A DNA stretch of 64,000 nucleotides from the NCBI RefSeq assembly GCF_021535135.1, contig NZ_CP091036.1:4278001-4342000 (forward strand), written 5' to 3'. Below are positions 49,173 to 58,479 of this stretch, piece after piece. The position numbers were made by a program, and so were the translations under genes. Below the pieces are notes generated by a model, which did not search any database, had not been told where the DNA came from, and saw only the letters and a list, made by a program, of their open reading frames with translations. The DNA comes from Antarcticibacterium sp. 1MA-6-2. GTDB taxonomy: Bacteria; Bacteroidota; Bacteroidia; Flavobacteriales; Flavobacteriaceae. The stretch's first letter is position 1; each line of letters opens with the position of its first letter.

Positions 49173-51650
49173 TTAGTCGAGGATTCCAAGGAATTTAAGG
49201 CCGAAGATGAAGGCTCCTTCGCGGTTCCCTTCAAAGTTTGAGATAACATAATCCAGTCGCAGCAGACGATATTTTCCAAATCCGAGGTTGTCTATACCTA
49301 CTGAATATTCCGAATAGGGTTTATTATTTTCAGTTGAAAGGATGTGGGCACCGAGGATGAGGTTGTAATTCAGCCGATTGATTAACGGAAGTTTCCCCAA
49401 AATCCAGCCTTTAAAATCGTGCTCCAGGTGGGTTTCAAAATAATCTCTGTTCGTACTTAATGCGTAATATGGGAGAATTAAAAATTCATTGATATAGCTC
49501 CCGTTCCCCACTCTGGTCTGGTTACCATTGAAATGTTGAAAATCAGGAAAGGCTATGTCGTCTCCCGATAAAAAAGTACCTCCTTTAAGATTATAATTAA
49601 AGGTGCCCTTGTTTCCCAGCTTTACTTCCTGTCTTACTGCTGCACGCAATTGGTCAAAATTGTAATTTTTTATACTCGATCCAAATCCTTTTTCGTAAGC
49701 CACATATAGGGTTGGATATTTAATTGAAGGGATATTATATCGACCATCGGGATAGCTTATATATTTTTGGCCAAATTCGAATCTTCCGGTAATATTCAAT
49801 TTAAAGATTTCGTGTTGCTCAAAGGGAGCAGATTCGGAGACATCCGCTTGGAGGGGGTTGTTAGAAGAGTAATTTATATCATCTCTGTTGTTCCAGGTTT
49901 GGTCTGTGGGATTAAAAATGCGGAAGCCTTTCCTGATAGCTTAGATCTGAAAACAAACGAAAGCCGACAAAAACATCCTGTTGCCAGGCGACTTCAGCAA
50001 ATCTTCGCTCGTATAGTTTCAGATAATTCCGCTCAAAAAGTAGGGTCGATATATCGTTGATCCTTTCAGAAATGGGCTGAGTATCATTTATCTGAACAGC
50101 TTCAACACCTCCAGAAACAGTAAGAATTGGTTTGGAAATATTATTAAACTTCTGCTGAAATCCGCCGCTAATGCGAAGACGATCATCACTGAATCCATAG
50201 TTGACTGAACTGAAAAGGCGCCAGTATTTACTGTAATTTTCATCTAATTCTTTCCGGAAGCCAATATTTACAGTAGAATTCCATCCCTGTACTGTGTTAA
50301 AATGAGTGCCGAAAAGTGGGGAACCAATATTGAAGTACTGTCGCTTATAAGAATTGCTATAGTTATAGCCGAAAAGAACATCTGTTAGTCCAAATTTATT
50401 TTTTACAGCATCTACAGAGTCAAGGTAAGTTTTAGATTTTCTCACTACCTGAATGCTATCTTTGCGCACATAATCTTCAATTTCCTCTGTTGTTAAGGGT
50501 ACAGGCCTCACCGTTTGCCAGTAAAGGGAATCTTTTTTGTTGGCAGCTTCAGCAAAGGAAAGGACCTCCCGGGAAAAGGTATTCTGTAGTTGGGGAGAAA
50601 AGTCATAGTCACTATAAACTGCAGTAAATCTTCCGTCGCCGGAGATGCCGAACATATCGAAACTAAAGTCAACCGTTTGGGAGATCTTCACCCAAAACTT
50701 ATTTTCTTCAGAATACTTAAAATTCTGCCTGAAAGTAAGTACTTCTATAGGAGGAAATTGTAAAGCTTCGCTAATCGTATTCAAATCCACACCATAGATC
50801 TCCCAGGAATCCTCTACAATATAAATTAGTCCGGAGAAAACACGGTCTTTGGGACGCTTTGGTGTCACTCTTACTTTATTTATCAGTTTCCCGTTGTCGT
50901 CATAAAAAACGCCTTCCAGTTTATAATCATAGTAGTTGAATCCATAATCGGCTACAGGAGAAACTATTTCCGCATTAATATTTACAGTGTTATTATAAAA
51001 AGTGAAATTTGATTCCTGTGCAGAATTGAGGCTGAATCCATTATCGTTTCCACTTACCTTGGACGCAATTATCTTCTCCTTGAAGTCGTTGGGCGCGCGG
51101 AAGGCAATTTCAGAAATGGTTTCACTAAGATAGATGATGCCACTGCGGGTTGAGTCCAAATTGCCTCCCAAATCACCTACTTCCTGCCCGAGGATCCTCT
51201 CCGGAACATTCTGCATTCTCCAAAGGCCCCGCGAATAATAATCAGCTGTATATTGCTTAATCTTTTCCAGATTTTTCTCCCGGCTCGCGATGGCATTCCG
51301 CATAATTTTATTTGCAGGATTATCTCCGGAAGTTACAGTGACTTCATCTAAACTTGTCGTTTCTGCCTTAAGTTTCACATCCAGACGGGATGGGAATTCT
51401 GCAATATCTATTTCCCGTCTTAAAGTTTCATAACCCAAAAACTGAAACACCAGATTGTATTTTCCAGCTTGAGATATTTTTAATTCGTAGAAACCGTCTT
51501 CATTGGTCGTAGTTCCTTTTGTCCCATCTTCAGTATAAATATTGACGTAAGGGAGAGGTTGATTTTCAACATCAGTTACCTTTCCCTGGATCTGACTAAA
51601 AATTGTTGTTGAAGAAAAAAGAAAAAGAGAAGGATCTGAATTTTATGCAT
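49173..51650 (-). CDS. DUF5686 outer-membrane protein with carboxypeptidase-regulatory-like domain (two breaks)
   Basis: About 826 residues after repair, from ATG 51648-51650. A short signal segment leads into a CarboxypepD-reg-like domain (QIQGKVTDVENQPLPYVNIY, then GYETLRREIDI). The DUF5686 body follows, with IMRNAIASREKNLEKIKQYT and LDGF-type beta-rich regions, and a likely beta-barrel C-terminus (LGFGKYRLLRLDYVISNF). Break one is in the T/C-rich run near 51610-51630, break two near 49908-49914 (one extra base; repair gives PIFNPTDQTWNNRDDINY). The total is a multiple of three. Presumed outer-membrane localisation. Confidence 0.85.
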
Positions 51651-51732
51651 TTTGATGACTTTGCTTCAGCAAAATAACGGATAAAAGCCTGAAAAGTTTC
51701 AGATTCTTAAAAAAAGAGAAGAATCCTGTTGC

Positions 51733-52185
51733 TTAGTACTCTTTTTTAATTCTGTCAAGGCGACGTTTGCTGTCTCGATCCTTGATAGTCTCTCGCTTAT
51801 CGTACAGCTTTTTACCTTTAGCCAAAGAAATTTCCATCTTTGCAAGCCCCCGATCATTAATAAAAAGACGCAGGGGTATTATAGTCAACCCCGAATTTTT
51901 CACCTCTTTCTCCAGCTTTTTTAATTCCTGACGTTTGAGTAAAAGTTTTCTTTCACTTTTAGGATTGTGGTTGAAGTGAGTGGCGTGAGAATACTCTTCA
52001 ACATGCATGTTTATCACAAAAAGCTCATTGTTCTGGAATTCACAAAAACTTTCGGCAATAGAGGCTTTACCTTCACGAATAGCTTTTATTTCGGTTCCTG
52101 CCAGCATAATTCCGGCTTTATACTTATCGAGAATTTCGTACTCAAATTTTGCTTTGCGATTCTTTATGTTGATGTTATTCTTCAT
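51733..52185 (-). CDS. smpB: SsrA-binding protein SmpB
   Basis: 150 residues. NIKNRKAKFEYEILDKYKAG, IMLAGTEIKAIREGKASI (tmRNA contact region) and KGKKLYDKRETIKDRDSKRR, the basic tail that enters the ribosomal A site, are all present. Works with tmRNA in trans-translation; no tmRNA gene is seen in this window. Intact and monocistronic. Confidence 0.96.
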   Translation of the reverse strand: MKNNINIKNRKAKFEYEILDKYKAGIMLAGTEIKAIREGKASIAESFCEFQNNELFVINMHVEEYSHATHFNHNPKSERKLLLKRQELKKLEKEVKNSGLTIIPLRLFINDRGLAKMEISLAKGKKLYDKRETIKDRDSKRRLDRIKKEY

Positions 52186-52325
52186 AGATCAACAAAAATA
52201 GCAAGCTTTCTTTAGAATAAGCTACATGTAAATGTAAATTTTGAGAGCGTTACTTATTATTTGTAGGAAGCTATCATCTCATAATTTAAAACAGCTTCAT
52301 AATTTTAAGAATTGCAGTATTTACC

Positions 52326-52333
52326 TATATTTG
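52326..52333 (+). promoter_or_regulatory. -7 promoter element of the DUF6503 gene
   Basis: TATATTTG matches TAnnTTTG, 17 bases before the ATG at 52351. Confidence 0.5.
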
Positions 52334-52350
52334 GCTAATTACCAAAATTT

Positions 52351-53095
52351 ATGAAATACCTTTTTATATTCTTTTCCGCATTCTTATTGGTTGCATGTGA
52401 AGAGGAAAATCAAGAATCTCAGGCTCAGGAAATTATTGATAAAGCTATTGAGGTGGCCGGGGGTGAAAAATACAGGAAAGCAACTATTCAATTTAATTTT
52501 AGGGACCACAGCTACAAAAGCAGCCGTAATGGAGGCGAATTTCACCTGGAGAGGGTAATTTTAGATTCCTTAGGAGTTATAAGAGATGTGGTAAGTAATA
52601 CCTAGTTTCCAAAGATATATAAATGATACAGCCGTAGCTGTTCCCGATTCTATGGCTATTCGATATGGGAGTAGTGTAAATTCTGTTCATTATTTCGCCC
52701 ATCTTCCTTATGGTTTAAATGACAGAGCTGTCAATAAGAAATTAGTGGGAGACGCAATTATTAAAGGAGAACCTTATCATGAATTGAAAATCACTTTCCA
52801 GCAGGAGGGAGGGGGAGCAGATCATCATGATGAGTTTTTGTACTGGATACACAAAGAGAAATTTACCATAGACTATTTTGCGTATAAATTTATTGTAAAC
52901 GACGGGGGAATAAGGTTTAGGGTGGCATATAATCCCCGAATCATTGAAGGCATTAGGTTTGTTGATTATGAAAATTACATATTACATGATCCTGTTGTAA
53001 AACTTGAAAATCTTGATGAGCTTTATGAGCAGGGAAAACTGGAAATGCTGTCTACCATTGAGAAAGAAATTGTGGAGGTTGAGGTGAAGGATTAA
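52351..53095 (+). CDS. DUF6503-family lipoprotein (one frameshift)
   Basis: About 248 residues after repair. MKYLFIFFSAFLLVACEEEN is a lipoprotein signal peptide with the lipobox cysteine. AQEIIDKAIEVAGGEKYRKA opens the conserved domain, and FHLERVILDSLGVIRDVV ends the first part. The break at 52600-52606 (ACCTAGT for ACCGGT) repairs to VVSNTGFQRYINDTAVAVPD. The second part has HYFAHLPYGLNDRAVNKKLV and VAYNPRIIEGIRFVDYENYI. The family resembles LolA/LppX-like half-barrels, but no function is assigned. Confidence 0.85.
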
Positions 53096-53238
53096 ATTAT
53101 TATTGGCTGCTGAAGCTTTTCAGGGAATGTAGTTCCGAAATTTAGATAAGTTATTTTAAGCAGGTAGATCTTCTCTGAAACTTCAAATTAACCGGAAAGA
53201 AACCCGGGTTTATTTTTATATTTCGTTGGGGGATTTAT

Positions 53239-53246
53239 TAATTTTG
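53239..53246 (+). promoter_or_regulatory. -7 promoter element of the TraB-like/SRPBCC gene
   Basis: TAATTTTG matches TAnnTTTG, 33 bases before the ATG at 53280. Confidence 0.5.
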
Positions 53247-53279
53247 AGGAGTTTATAAACTCATTAACAAATTCCTGAA

Positions 53280-54572
53280 ATGAAAATATTTCTGTTGTTT
53301 TTCAATGTGTTAATACCATCAAAAGCAACTTCCCAATTATATTTTCCGGGGAATATTCTTATTAAGAGTCTGCTAAAAAGGTTCATTTTAGCAGTTCCTG
53401 TTTTTCTACTTCTTTCCTGCGGAAAAAAAGAGTCTGCAACTGTATTGGTTTTACCCACTATTCAGGCTTCGCACGAGCATAACAGCAACTACAATTATAA
53501 AATTTTATTCGAGGTTATCCGGGAATTTGATCCTCACGTTATTGGACTCGAAATAAGACCTGAAGATATTTCACAAGACAAAGAATATCTGGAGCTATTT
53601 TACACTGGTGAAATGATCATGGTAAGAGATTCTTTTCCTGATAAAGTTGTAGGAATTGATTATTATGGAAAATCTTTTGAAGACCAGCTATTACCAAAAG
53701 ATGTTTTTAAAGATTCCACCAATGTACTTGGGAAATTTGTGCTTTTAGAGCAGCGAATGAATACAGATACCCTGGTCCAGCGAAAGAAAAAGGAGCTGGG
53801 AATGCCGGAAATCCTGGAAGAGCAAAAAAGAATTGCCAGGATATATTCCCCTCAGCAATTAATGAACGGGGAATATGATAGTCTTACAAAAAGATATTAC
53901 ACCCTTCTGGAAAAATTTTTAAACACTGCGGAGTATGAGGAATACATTGAATTTAATAAGCTTCGCAATGAAAGAATTACCAAAAATTCTATAGACCTCA
54001 TTAAAGATTATTCGGGAAAGAGAATTCTACTTTTAGTTGGAGCTAACCATCGACCGGATATAGTGGAGGCAGTAAACGATTTAAAGCGGGTGAAGCATCA
54101 GGTAGCTTTGAGCGATCCCAGGATGAAAAAGAAAATTAATAAGGAGGCACCAGCAGTTGAGAAACAACAAATTTTTATCGATGCTCCTGTAGAAGTAGTA
54201 TGGGAGGTTCTCACAGAAATTAATTCCTGGCCAGAATGGCAGGAGAAAGTGCAGAAAGCTGAACTAACAGGAAAAGTAGAGGAAGGTGCCAAATTTGAAT
54301 ATAGGTCAGGCGGAATAAATTTTAAATCTCAAATACATACCTACGATCCTTATACATCCTTTGGGTGGACGGGAAAGACCATGGGGGCAAGTGCGGTCCA
54401 TAACTGGAATTTTATGGAGGAAAAAGAAGGGACTGTCGTAAGTGTTGAGGAAAGTATAGAAGGTTTGTACCCCAGCCTTCTGAAGAAGAAATTCCGGAAT
54501 GAACTTCAGGCTGGTATGGAAATGAATCTTCAGGAGTTAAAGAAGGAAAGTGAAAAAAGAAATAATTCCTGA
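53280..54572 (+). CDS. Two-domain protein: TraB/ChaN-like N-terminus plus SRPBCC C-terminus
   Basis: 430 residues. MKIFLLFFNVLIPSKATSQL may be a signal, but a better lipoprotein signal is internal: FILAVPVFLLLSCGKKES (about 36-50), so the true start may lie near residue 30. Residues 54-275 (VLVLPTIQASHEHNSNYNYK, DPHVIGLEIRPEDI, ILLLVGANHRPDIVEAV) resemble the EreA/ChaN/TraB-type fold with paired His and Glu. Residues 290-425 are an SRPBCC ligand-binding domain (IDAPVEVVWEVLTEINSWPE). I know no characterised protein with this fusion. Intact frame. Confidence 0.65.
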   Translation: MKIFLLFFNVLIPSKATSQLYFPGNILIKSLLKRFILAVPVFLLLSCGKKESATVLVLPTIQASHEHNSNYNYKILFEVIREFDPHVIGLEIRPEDISQDKEYLELFYTGEMIMVRDSFPDKVVGIDYYGKSFEDQLLPKDVFKDSTNVLGKFVLLEQRMNTDTLVQRKKKELGMPEILEEQKRIARIYSPQQLMNGEYDSLTKRYYTLLEKFLNTAEYEEYIEFNKLRNERITKNSIDLIKDYSGKRILLLVGANHRPDIVEAVNDLKRVKHQVALSDPRMKKKINKEAPAVEKQQIFIDAPVEVVWEVLTEINSWPEWQEKVQKAELTGKVEEGAKFEYRSGGINFKSQIHTYDPYTSFGWTGKTMGASAVHNWNFMEEKEGTVVSVEESIEGLYPSLLKKKFRNELQAGMEMNLQELKKESEKRNNS

Positions 54573-54639
54573 AAAAACAAAATTCTTTAAGCCTAAAACT
54601 ATTTTTAGCTAATAACCAATTTTCTAAAAACCTGAAATT

Positions 54640-55130
54640 TTAAGGGGCTTCATTTAAGAGTGCCTGGAGATCAAGAGGACGGGTATACATTTCAATAGAA
54701 CCGTCAGCACCTCTTGGCCACTCTTCCCCCGGGCGGTCCCAGTAAAGTTCTACCCCGTTTCCATCGGGATCGTTGAGATATAAAGCTTCAGAAACACCGT
54801 GATCAGCAGCTCCCGTAAGTGGATAATCTGCCTGCCGAATTCTTTTGAAAATAACAGCAAGGTCCTTGCGAGTTGGATATACAATTGCGGTGTGATATAA
54901 GCCTACTCCATAGGGTAAGTGCTTAGTGGTGCATTCTTGCTGTTCCAGGTGTTAAGGCCAATGTGGTGGTGGTATCCTCCGGCAGATATAAAGGCTGCCT
55001 GATCTCCATACATCTGCGTTAACTCAAACCCTAACAGGTCCCGGTAAAAACCGAGAGACCTGTCAAGATCTGCAACTTTTAAATGAATGTGGCCTATTCT
55101 CGTTTGAGCAGGAATACTGTAATTATCCAT
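54640..55130 (-). CDS. VOC-family dioxygenase-like protein (frame break)
   Basis: About 163 residues after repair. RIGHIHLKVADLDRSLGFYR and FISAGGYHHHIGLNTW give the two metal-His motifs of a catechol-2,3-dioxygenase-like protein. The second half GLYHTAIVYPTRKDLAVIFK and VSEALYLNDPDGNGVELYWD (Glu ligand) lies in another frame. The break falls at 54917-54927. It fits GCTTAGT (54921-54927) for GCCGGT plus one extra T/A in the TTAC just before, giving NAPPALPYGVGLYH. The span is two over a multiple of three. Substrate unknown. Confidence 0.8.
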
Positions 55131-55181
55131 AATTCATTATTTAATTAATCGCAACCATCAATTCCACAGGAATCACCTTCT

Positions 55182-55841
55182 TTAATAATAACTAAGTTTT
55201 GGTTCCTCGGTTTCTTCCCATGTTTTTTGCAAAATTTCCAAAAAGGTCTCTTCAGCCTGTGCTCCCGAAACTCCATATTTGTTGCTGAACACAAAAAACG
55301 GAACTCCACGTACTCCAATCTTCTGGGCTGCAAGTTCATCTTGTTTAACAGCCTGTAAAAATTTACCTGAAGTTAATACTTCCTTTGTTTCTGCTTTGTC
55401 CAAACCTACAACATTTGCAATCTCGACGAGGGTGTCAATATCATCAATATTTTTGGCTTCTTTAAAGTGAGCAATAAAAAGCGCTTCTTTCATTTCGTTT
55501 CCTAAAGATTTGGTTTTAGCAAACTGCAGGAGCTGGTGTGATTTTTCTGAATTTGCCAAAACAGAAGTTTCCGGCTTTAGTTCAATTCCTGATTCCTCTG
55601 CCATTTTTTTGGCTCCGTTAAACATTTGCAATGCCTGTTCCCGTGAAACTCCTTTTACTTCAGTGAAATAATCTATTGTATCTTTTTCCGGTTGAGTTTG
55701 AAGATTGGGGTCAAGTTGAAAACTATGCCATATCACTTCCACATCTTTTTTATGAGGAAAATTCTCAAGAGCGTTTTCAAATTTTCTTTTTCCTATATAA
55801 CAAAAGGGACAACGAATATCTGACCAAATATCTACTTTCAT
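55182..55841 (-). CDS. DsbA-family (FrnE-like) oxidoreductase
   Basis: 219 residues, thioredoxin fold with the CPFC active site in VDIWSDIRCPFCYIGKRKFE (about residues 12-15). WHSFQLDPNLQTQPEKDTID and GVRGVPFFVFSNKYGVSGAQ (cis-Pro loop) are typical of FrnE/2-hydroxychromene-2-carboxylate isomerase relatives. No signal peptide, so it is cytosolic. Likely dithiol-disulfide exchange in a stress context. Lies 51 bases upstream of the VOC gene on the same strand. Intact. Confidence 0.9.
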   Translation of the reverse strand: MKVDIWSDIRCPFCYIGKRKFENALENFPHKKDVEVIWHSFQLDPNLQTQPEKDTIDYFTEVKGVSREQALQMFNGAKKMAEESGIELKPETSVLANSEKSHQLLQFAKTKSLGNEMKEALFIAHFKEAKNIDDIDTLVEIANVVGLDKAETKEVLTSGKFLQAVKQDELAAQKIGVRGVPFFVFSNKYGVSGAQAEETFLEILQKTWEETEEPKLSYY

Positions 55842-55922
55842 ACTTTTAATTCTTTATTAAATAAGAGATTGTGTATTACCTGTTTTATGTCGGAAAAAAA
55901 GGTAGTTCCTTAAAATAAATAT

Positions 55923-56540
55923 TTATTTGAAGATCAGTTCATTAGCAATTTCTATTTCTTCCATAGATATTGTGTGTGGCCTGTTATCATACACTTTCAC
56001 GGTTACTGAAGCATTCATTTCCTCAAGAATGCCAGCCGATTTTTCCACCCTTTCCACTGGAACGTGAGGATCGGGATTTCCTGTACCGATAAAAATTGGG
56101 GTACCGCCAAAATCTCCATTATATTTATCATTGTAGATCCTGTCACCTATAAGTCCGCCCGTGAAAGCTACAACACCGCCGTATCTCTTTGCATTTAGGG
56201 TTACAAATTCCAGGGTGAGGCAGGCTCCTTGAGAAAAGCCCAAAAAATAAATATTTTCTGATGAAAACCCTTTTGATTCTATTTCTTGAAGGAGTTCTTT
56301 CAACATTTGCAATGCTGAAGAAAGTCCCGGTTCATTTTGCTCCCGTTTAGCAAGAAAGGAATAAGGATACCAGGTATTTCCCGTTGCTTGCGGTGCAAAA
56401 AGCGCATAATTTTTTACATTAAGATGATCTCGAAGACTTAGGATATCCTCTGCATTTCCACCCCTTCCATGGATCATTACAAGCGCTTTTTTAGCTTCTG
56501 ATATTTCTTTGCCGGAAGTTTTAATGTTTTTTTCGTGCAT
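55923..56540 (-). CDS. Phospholipase/carboxylesterase-like alpha/beta hydrolase
   Basis: 205 residues. LVMIHGRGGNAEDILSLRD is the oxyanion region, the nucleophile elbow is FLGFSQGACL (Ser near residue 98), and the acid and base are in IFIGTGNPDPHVP and RPHTISMEEIE. It is a small serine esterase, cytosolic. The substrate is unknown; a lysophospholipase-type role is a common family activity. The upstream side is filled with the GAAGTCN tandem array. Intact. Confidence 0.9.
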   Translation of the reverse strand: MHEKNIKTSGKEISEAKKALVMIHGRGGNAEDILSLRDHLNVKNYALFAPQATGNTWYPYSFLAKREQNEPGLSSALQMLKELLQEIESKGFSSENIYFLGFSQGACLTLEFVTLNAKRYGGVVAFTGGLIGDRIYNDKYNGDFGGTPIFIGTGNPDPHVPVERVEKSAGILEEMNASVTVKVYDNRPHTISMEEIEIANELIFK

Positions 56541-56564
56541 CGTTTTTAGTTGTTTTGGAGTTAG

Positions 56565-56698
56565 AAGTCGGAAGTCGGAAGTCGGAAGTCGGAAGTCGGA
56601 AGTCCGAAGTCCGAAGTCAGAAGTCTGAAGTCCGAAGTCTGAAGTCCGGAGTCAGAAGTCGGAAGTCTGAAGTCCGAAATCCGAAGTCCGGGGATCGA
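56565..56698. repeat. Degenerate heptamer tandem array (GAAGTCN)n
   Basis: About 19 head-to-tail units of GAAGTCG/GAAGTCC/GAAGTCT type run between the esterase start and the end of the four-helix-bundle gene. The reverse-complement form of the same heptamer appears on the other side of that gene at 57146-57233. Confidence 0.85.
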
Positions 56699-56736
56699 AG
56701 TTAGTTTTTGTTTTCGGTTATTTTATGATTCTATTT

Positions 56737-57089
56737 CTACTTTATATTTTTACGAAATGCGACCATCATGTTCATTAAATTATAAGCAAAGTCATAGTGA
56801 TTAGTAAGTTCGTCATTTGTAAAATAGCTTCTGTTTTTTGCTTTATGTAAACAGGTAACTATTCAGCTAATGATCTAATGGAATATCCTACAAATTTCTT
56901 AAATTCAGGATTTGATTGACCAATTGCTCCTTCAGAAATGTTTAAAGCTATTGAATCTGCAGCTCTACGAATTTGGGAGATTAAATTGAATTGTTCCTCT
57001 TTTGGAAACTTCCCGGAAGATACATGGATTTGTTCCCCAAAATCCATGGCTTTTTGCCAGATTATCAATTTTTCAAATTTAAAGGACAT
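56737..57089 (-). CDS. Four-helix bundle protein (S23/IVS family, one frameshift)
   Basis: About 117 residues after repair. The start FKFEKLIIWQKAMDFGEQIH and RRAADSIALNISEGAIGQSN with FKKFVGYSIRSLAE are the diagnostic pieces of the 23S rRNA intervening-sequence/bAvd-like four-helix bundle family. As given, the frame stops after SLAE; a lost G near 56865-56868 restores SLAEVVTCLHKAKNRSYFTN and a stop at 56737-56739. The function of stand-alone members is unknown; relatives are nucleic-acid-binding accessory proteins of diversity-generating retroelements or lie inside 23S rRNA. It is enclosed by inverted heptamer arrays. Confidence 0.85.
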
Positions 57090-57145
57090 CGTTGTAACTT
57101 TCTAAATCCATATACTTACCTATTCTTTTATCAATTTTCCAACTT

Positions 57146-57233
57146 TTTAACTCCCACTTCCAGCTCATGACTTCCAGCTCCCGACTTCCGACTTCCGACT
57201 TCGGACTTCCGACTTCCAGCTCCCAACTTCCTA
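57146..57233. repeat. Heptamer tandem array, opposite orientation
   Basis: Units of CTTCCGACTTCCGA and ACTTCCAGCTC type, the reverse complement of the array at 56565-56698, run up to the stop of the dioxygenase gene. The two arrays enclose the four-helix-bundle gene. Confidence 0.85.
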
Positions 57234-58179
57234 CTCTTCTTCCGTTTTCAGCTCCGGCAGTACCTTTTCAATTTCTTCTTTAAACGGTTTATACTTGTCT
57301 GGTAATTGGAGCGTACTACCAAGTTGCTCTACAGTCTCATCTGTTGCAAATCCGGGATTATCAGTAGCGATTTCAAACAGTACTCCTCCCGGTTCGCGGA
57401 AGTAGAGAGAATAGAAATAATCGCGGTTTATTTTTTCGGTGATATGTAAACCTTTTTTCAGCACTTTCTCCCGATAATCCATCAGGATTTCTTCATCTTT
57501 AACTCTAAAGGCCACGTGATGATTTGTACCGCTTGGCATTGAGCCCCTGGGATGCATTTTTTTCCTCCCGAATATCAACTATTGCGGCTGTATCTATTGC
57601 ATTAGTCCTGTAACGGTGTAAATTGCCTTCACTCTCTCTGAATTCATAATCGAAAATATCAGTTAGAATTTCTGCCGTTGGCTTTTTGTCGTTTAGAGTA
57701 AGGGTAACATTATGGAAGCCTTTTAATGCTACTTCTGCATTTACTTCAGCAGTCTCCCAGGGTTTACGCTCGTCTGTTGTTCCGGGAACAATTAATTCCA
57801 GGTTAAGACCGTCAGGATCTTTAAAATTCAGGTATTTTTCTCCGAACTTTTCTGAAATTTCTCCTCTCATAACACTATTGTTGTCCAGCCTTTCCAGCCA
57901 AAACTCCAGGCTTCCTTCAGGTACAGAATATCCAATTTCTGTAGCCATGCCAGCTCCGGCTTTCCCCTGCCTTACCCGTGGCCAGGGAAAAAAGGTTAAG
58001 ATGCTTCCCGGGGATCCTATGCCATCGCCAAAGTAAAAATGGTAAGTTTTTGGATCATCAAAATTTACCGTTTTCTTTACCATCCTTAGCCCCAGCACCT
58101 TTGTGTAAAAGTCATAGTTTTTCTGGGCATCTCCTGCTATGGCGGTTATATGATGTAATCCTAAGATTTTGTTTTTCAT
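57231..58179 (-). CDS. Ring-cleaving dioxygenase, two-module VOC type (one frameshift)
   Basis: About 315 residues after repair, from ATG 58177-58179. KILGLHHITAIAGDAQKNYD and NLNFKDPDGLNLEL-type sequence (YLNFKDPDGLNLELIV) form the first VOC module. GFHNVTLTLNDKKPTAEIL and FREPGGVLFEIATDNPGFA form the second, the MhqO/LinE-like arrangement. The break is in an A-run of seven near 57556-57563: six A restores DIREEKMHPRGSMPSGTNHH. The span is one over a multiple of three. Probable Fe(II)-dependent ring cleavage or glyoxalase chemistry. Confidence 0.85.
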
Positions 58180-58479
58180 TATTGCAGTTTTAAAAGGAAT
58201 AATTGTAAAGATAAGTAGATATTTTGGGGAAATAGAACTAATGAAAATGGCTTGTGGAGTAGCAGGATACCTCATATAAGAAACCCTTTTCTCCACAGGT
58301 AATGAAAAAAATTTTCTGTTTAAACTTTTATATTGACAGGCTGGTAAAAAAAAGAGAAATTTGATTTACCAGTCTGTTCCTTTCCTAAAGGAAGGTTCCA
58401 GGTTGTGGAGCTTATTATCTGTTGATAATTTTTTAGTAATTTTAAGGATTAACATTTCTATAACTTATACATCCTTATT
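58180..58479. other. Intergenic region upstream of the S9 peptidase
   Basis: About 300 bases without a gene between the divergent dioxygenase and peptidase genes. A short hairpin CTTTCCTAAAGGAAGG (58382-58397) is present. I see no clear TAnnTTTG element and no other structure. Confidence 0.4.

Noticed and set aside
56565..57233. CRISPR array
   Set aside because: The repeats are contiguous heptamers without spacers, and there are no cas genes.
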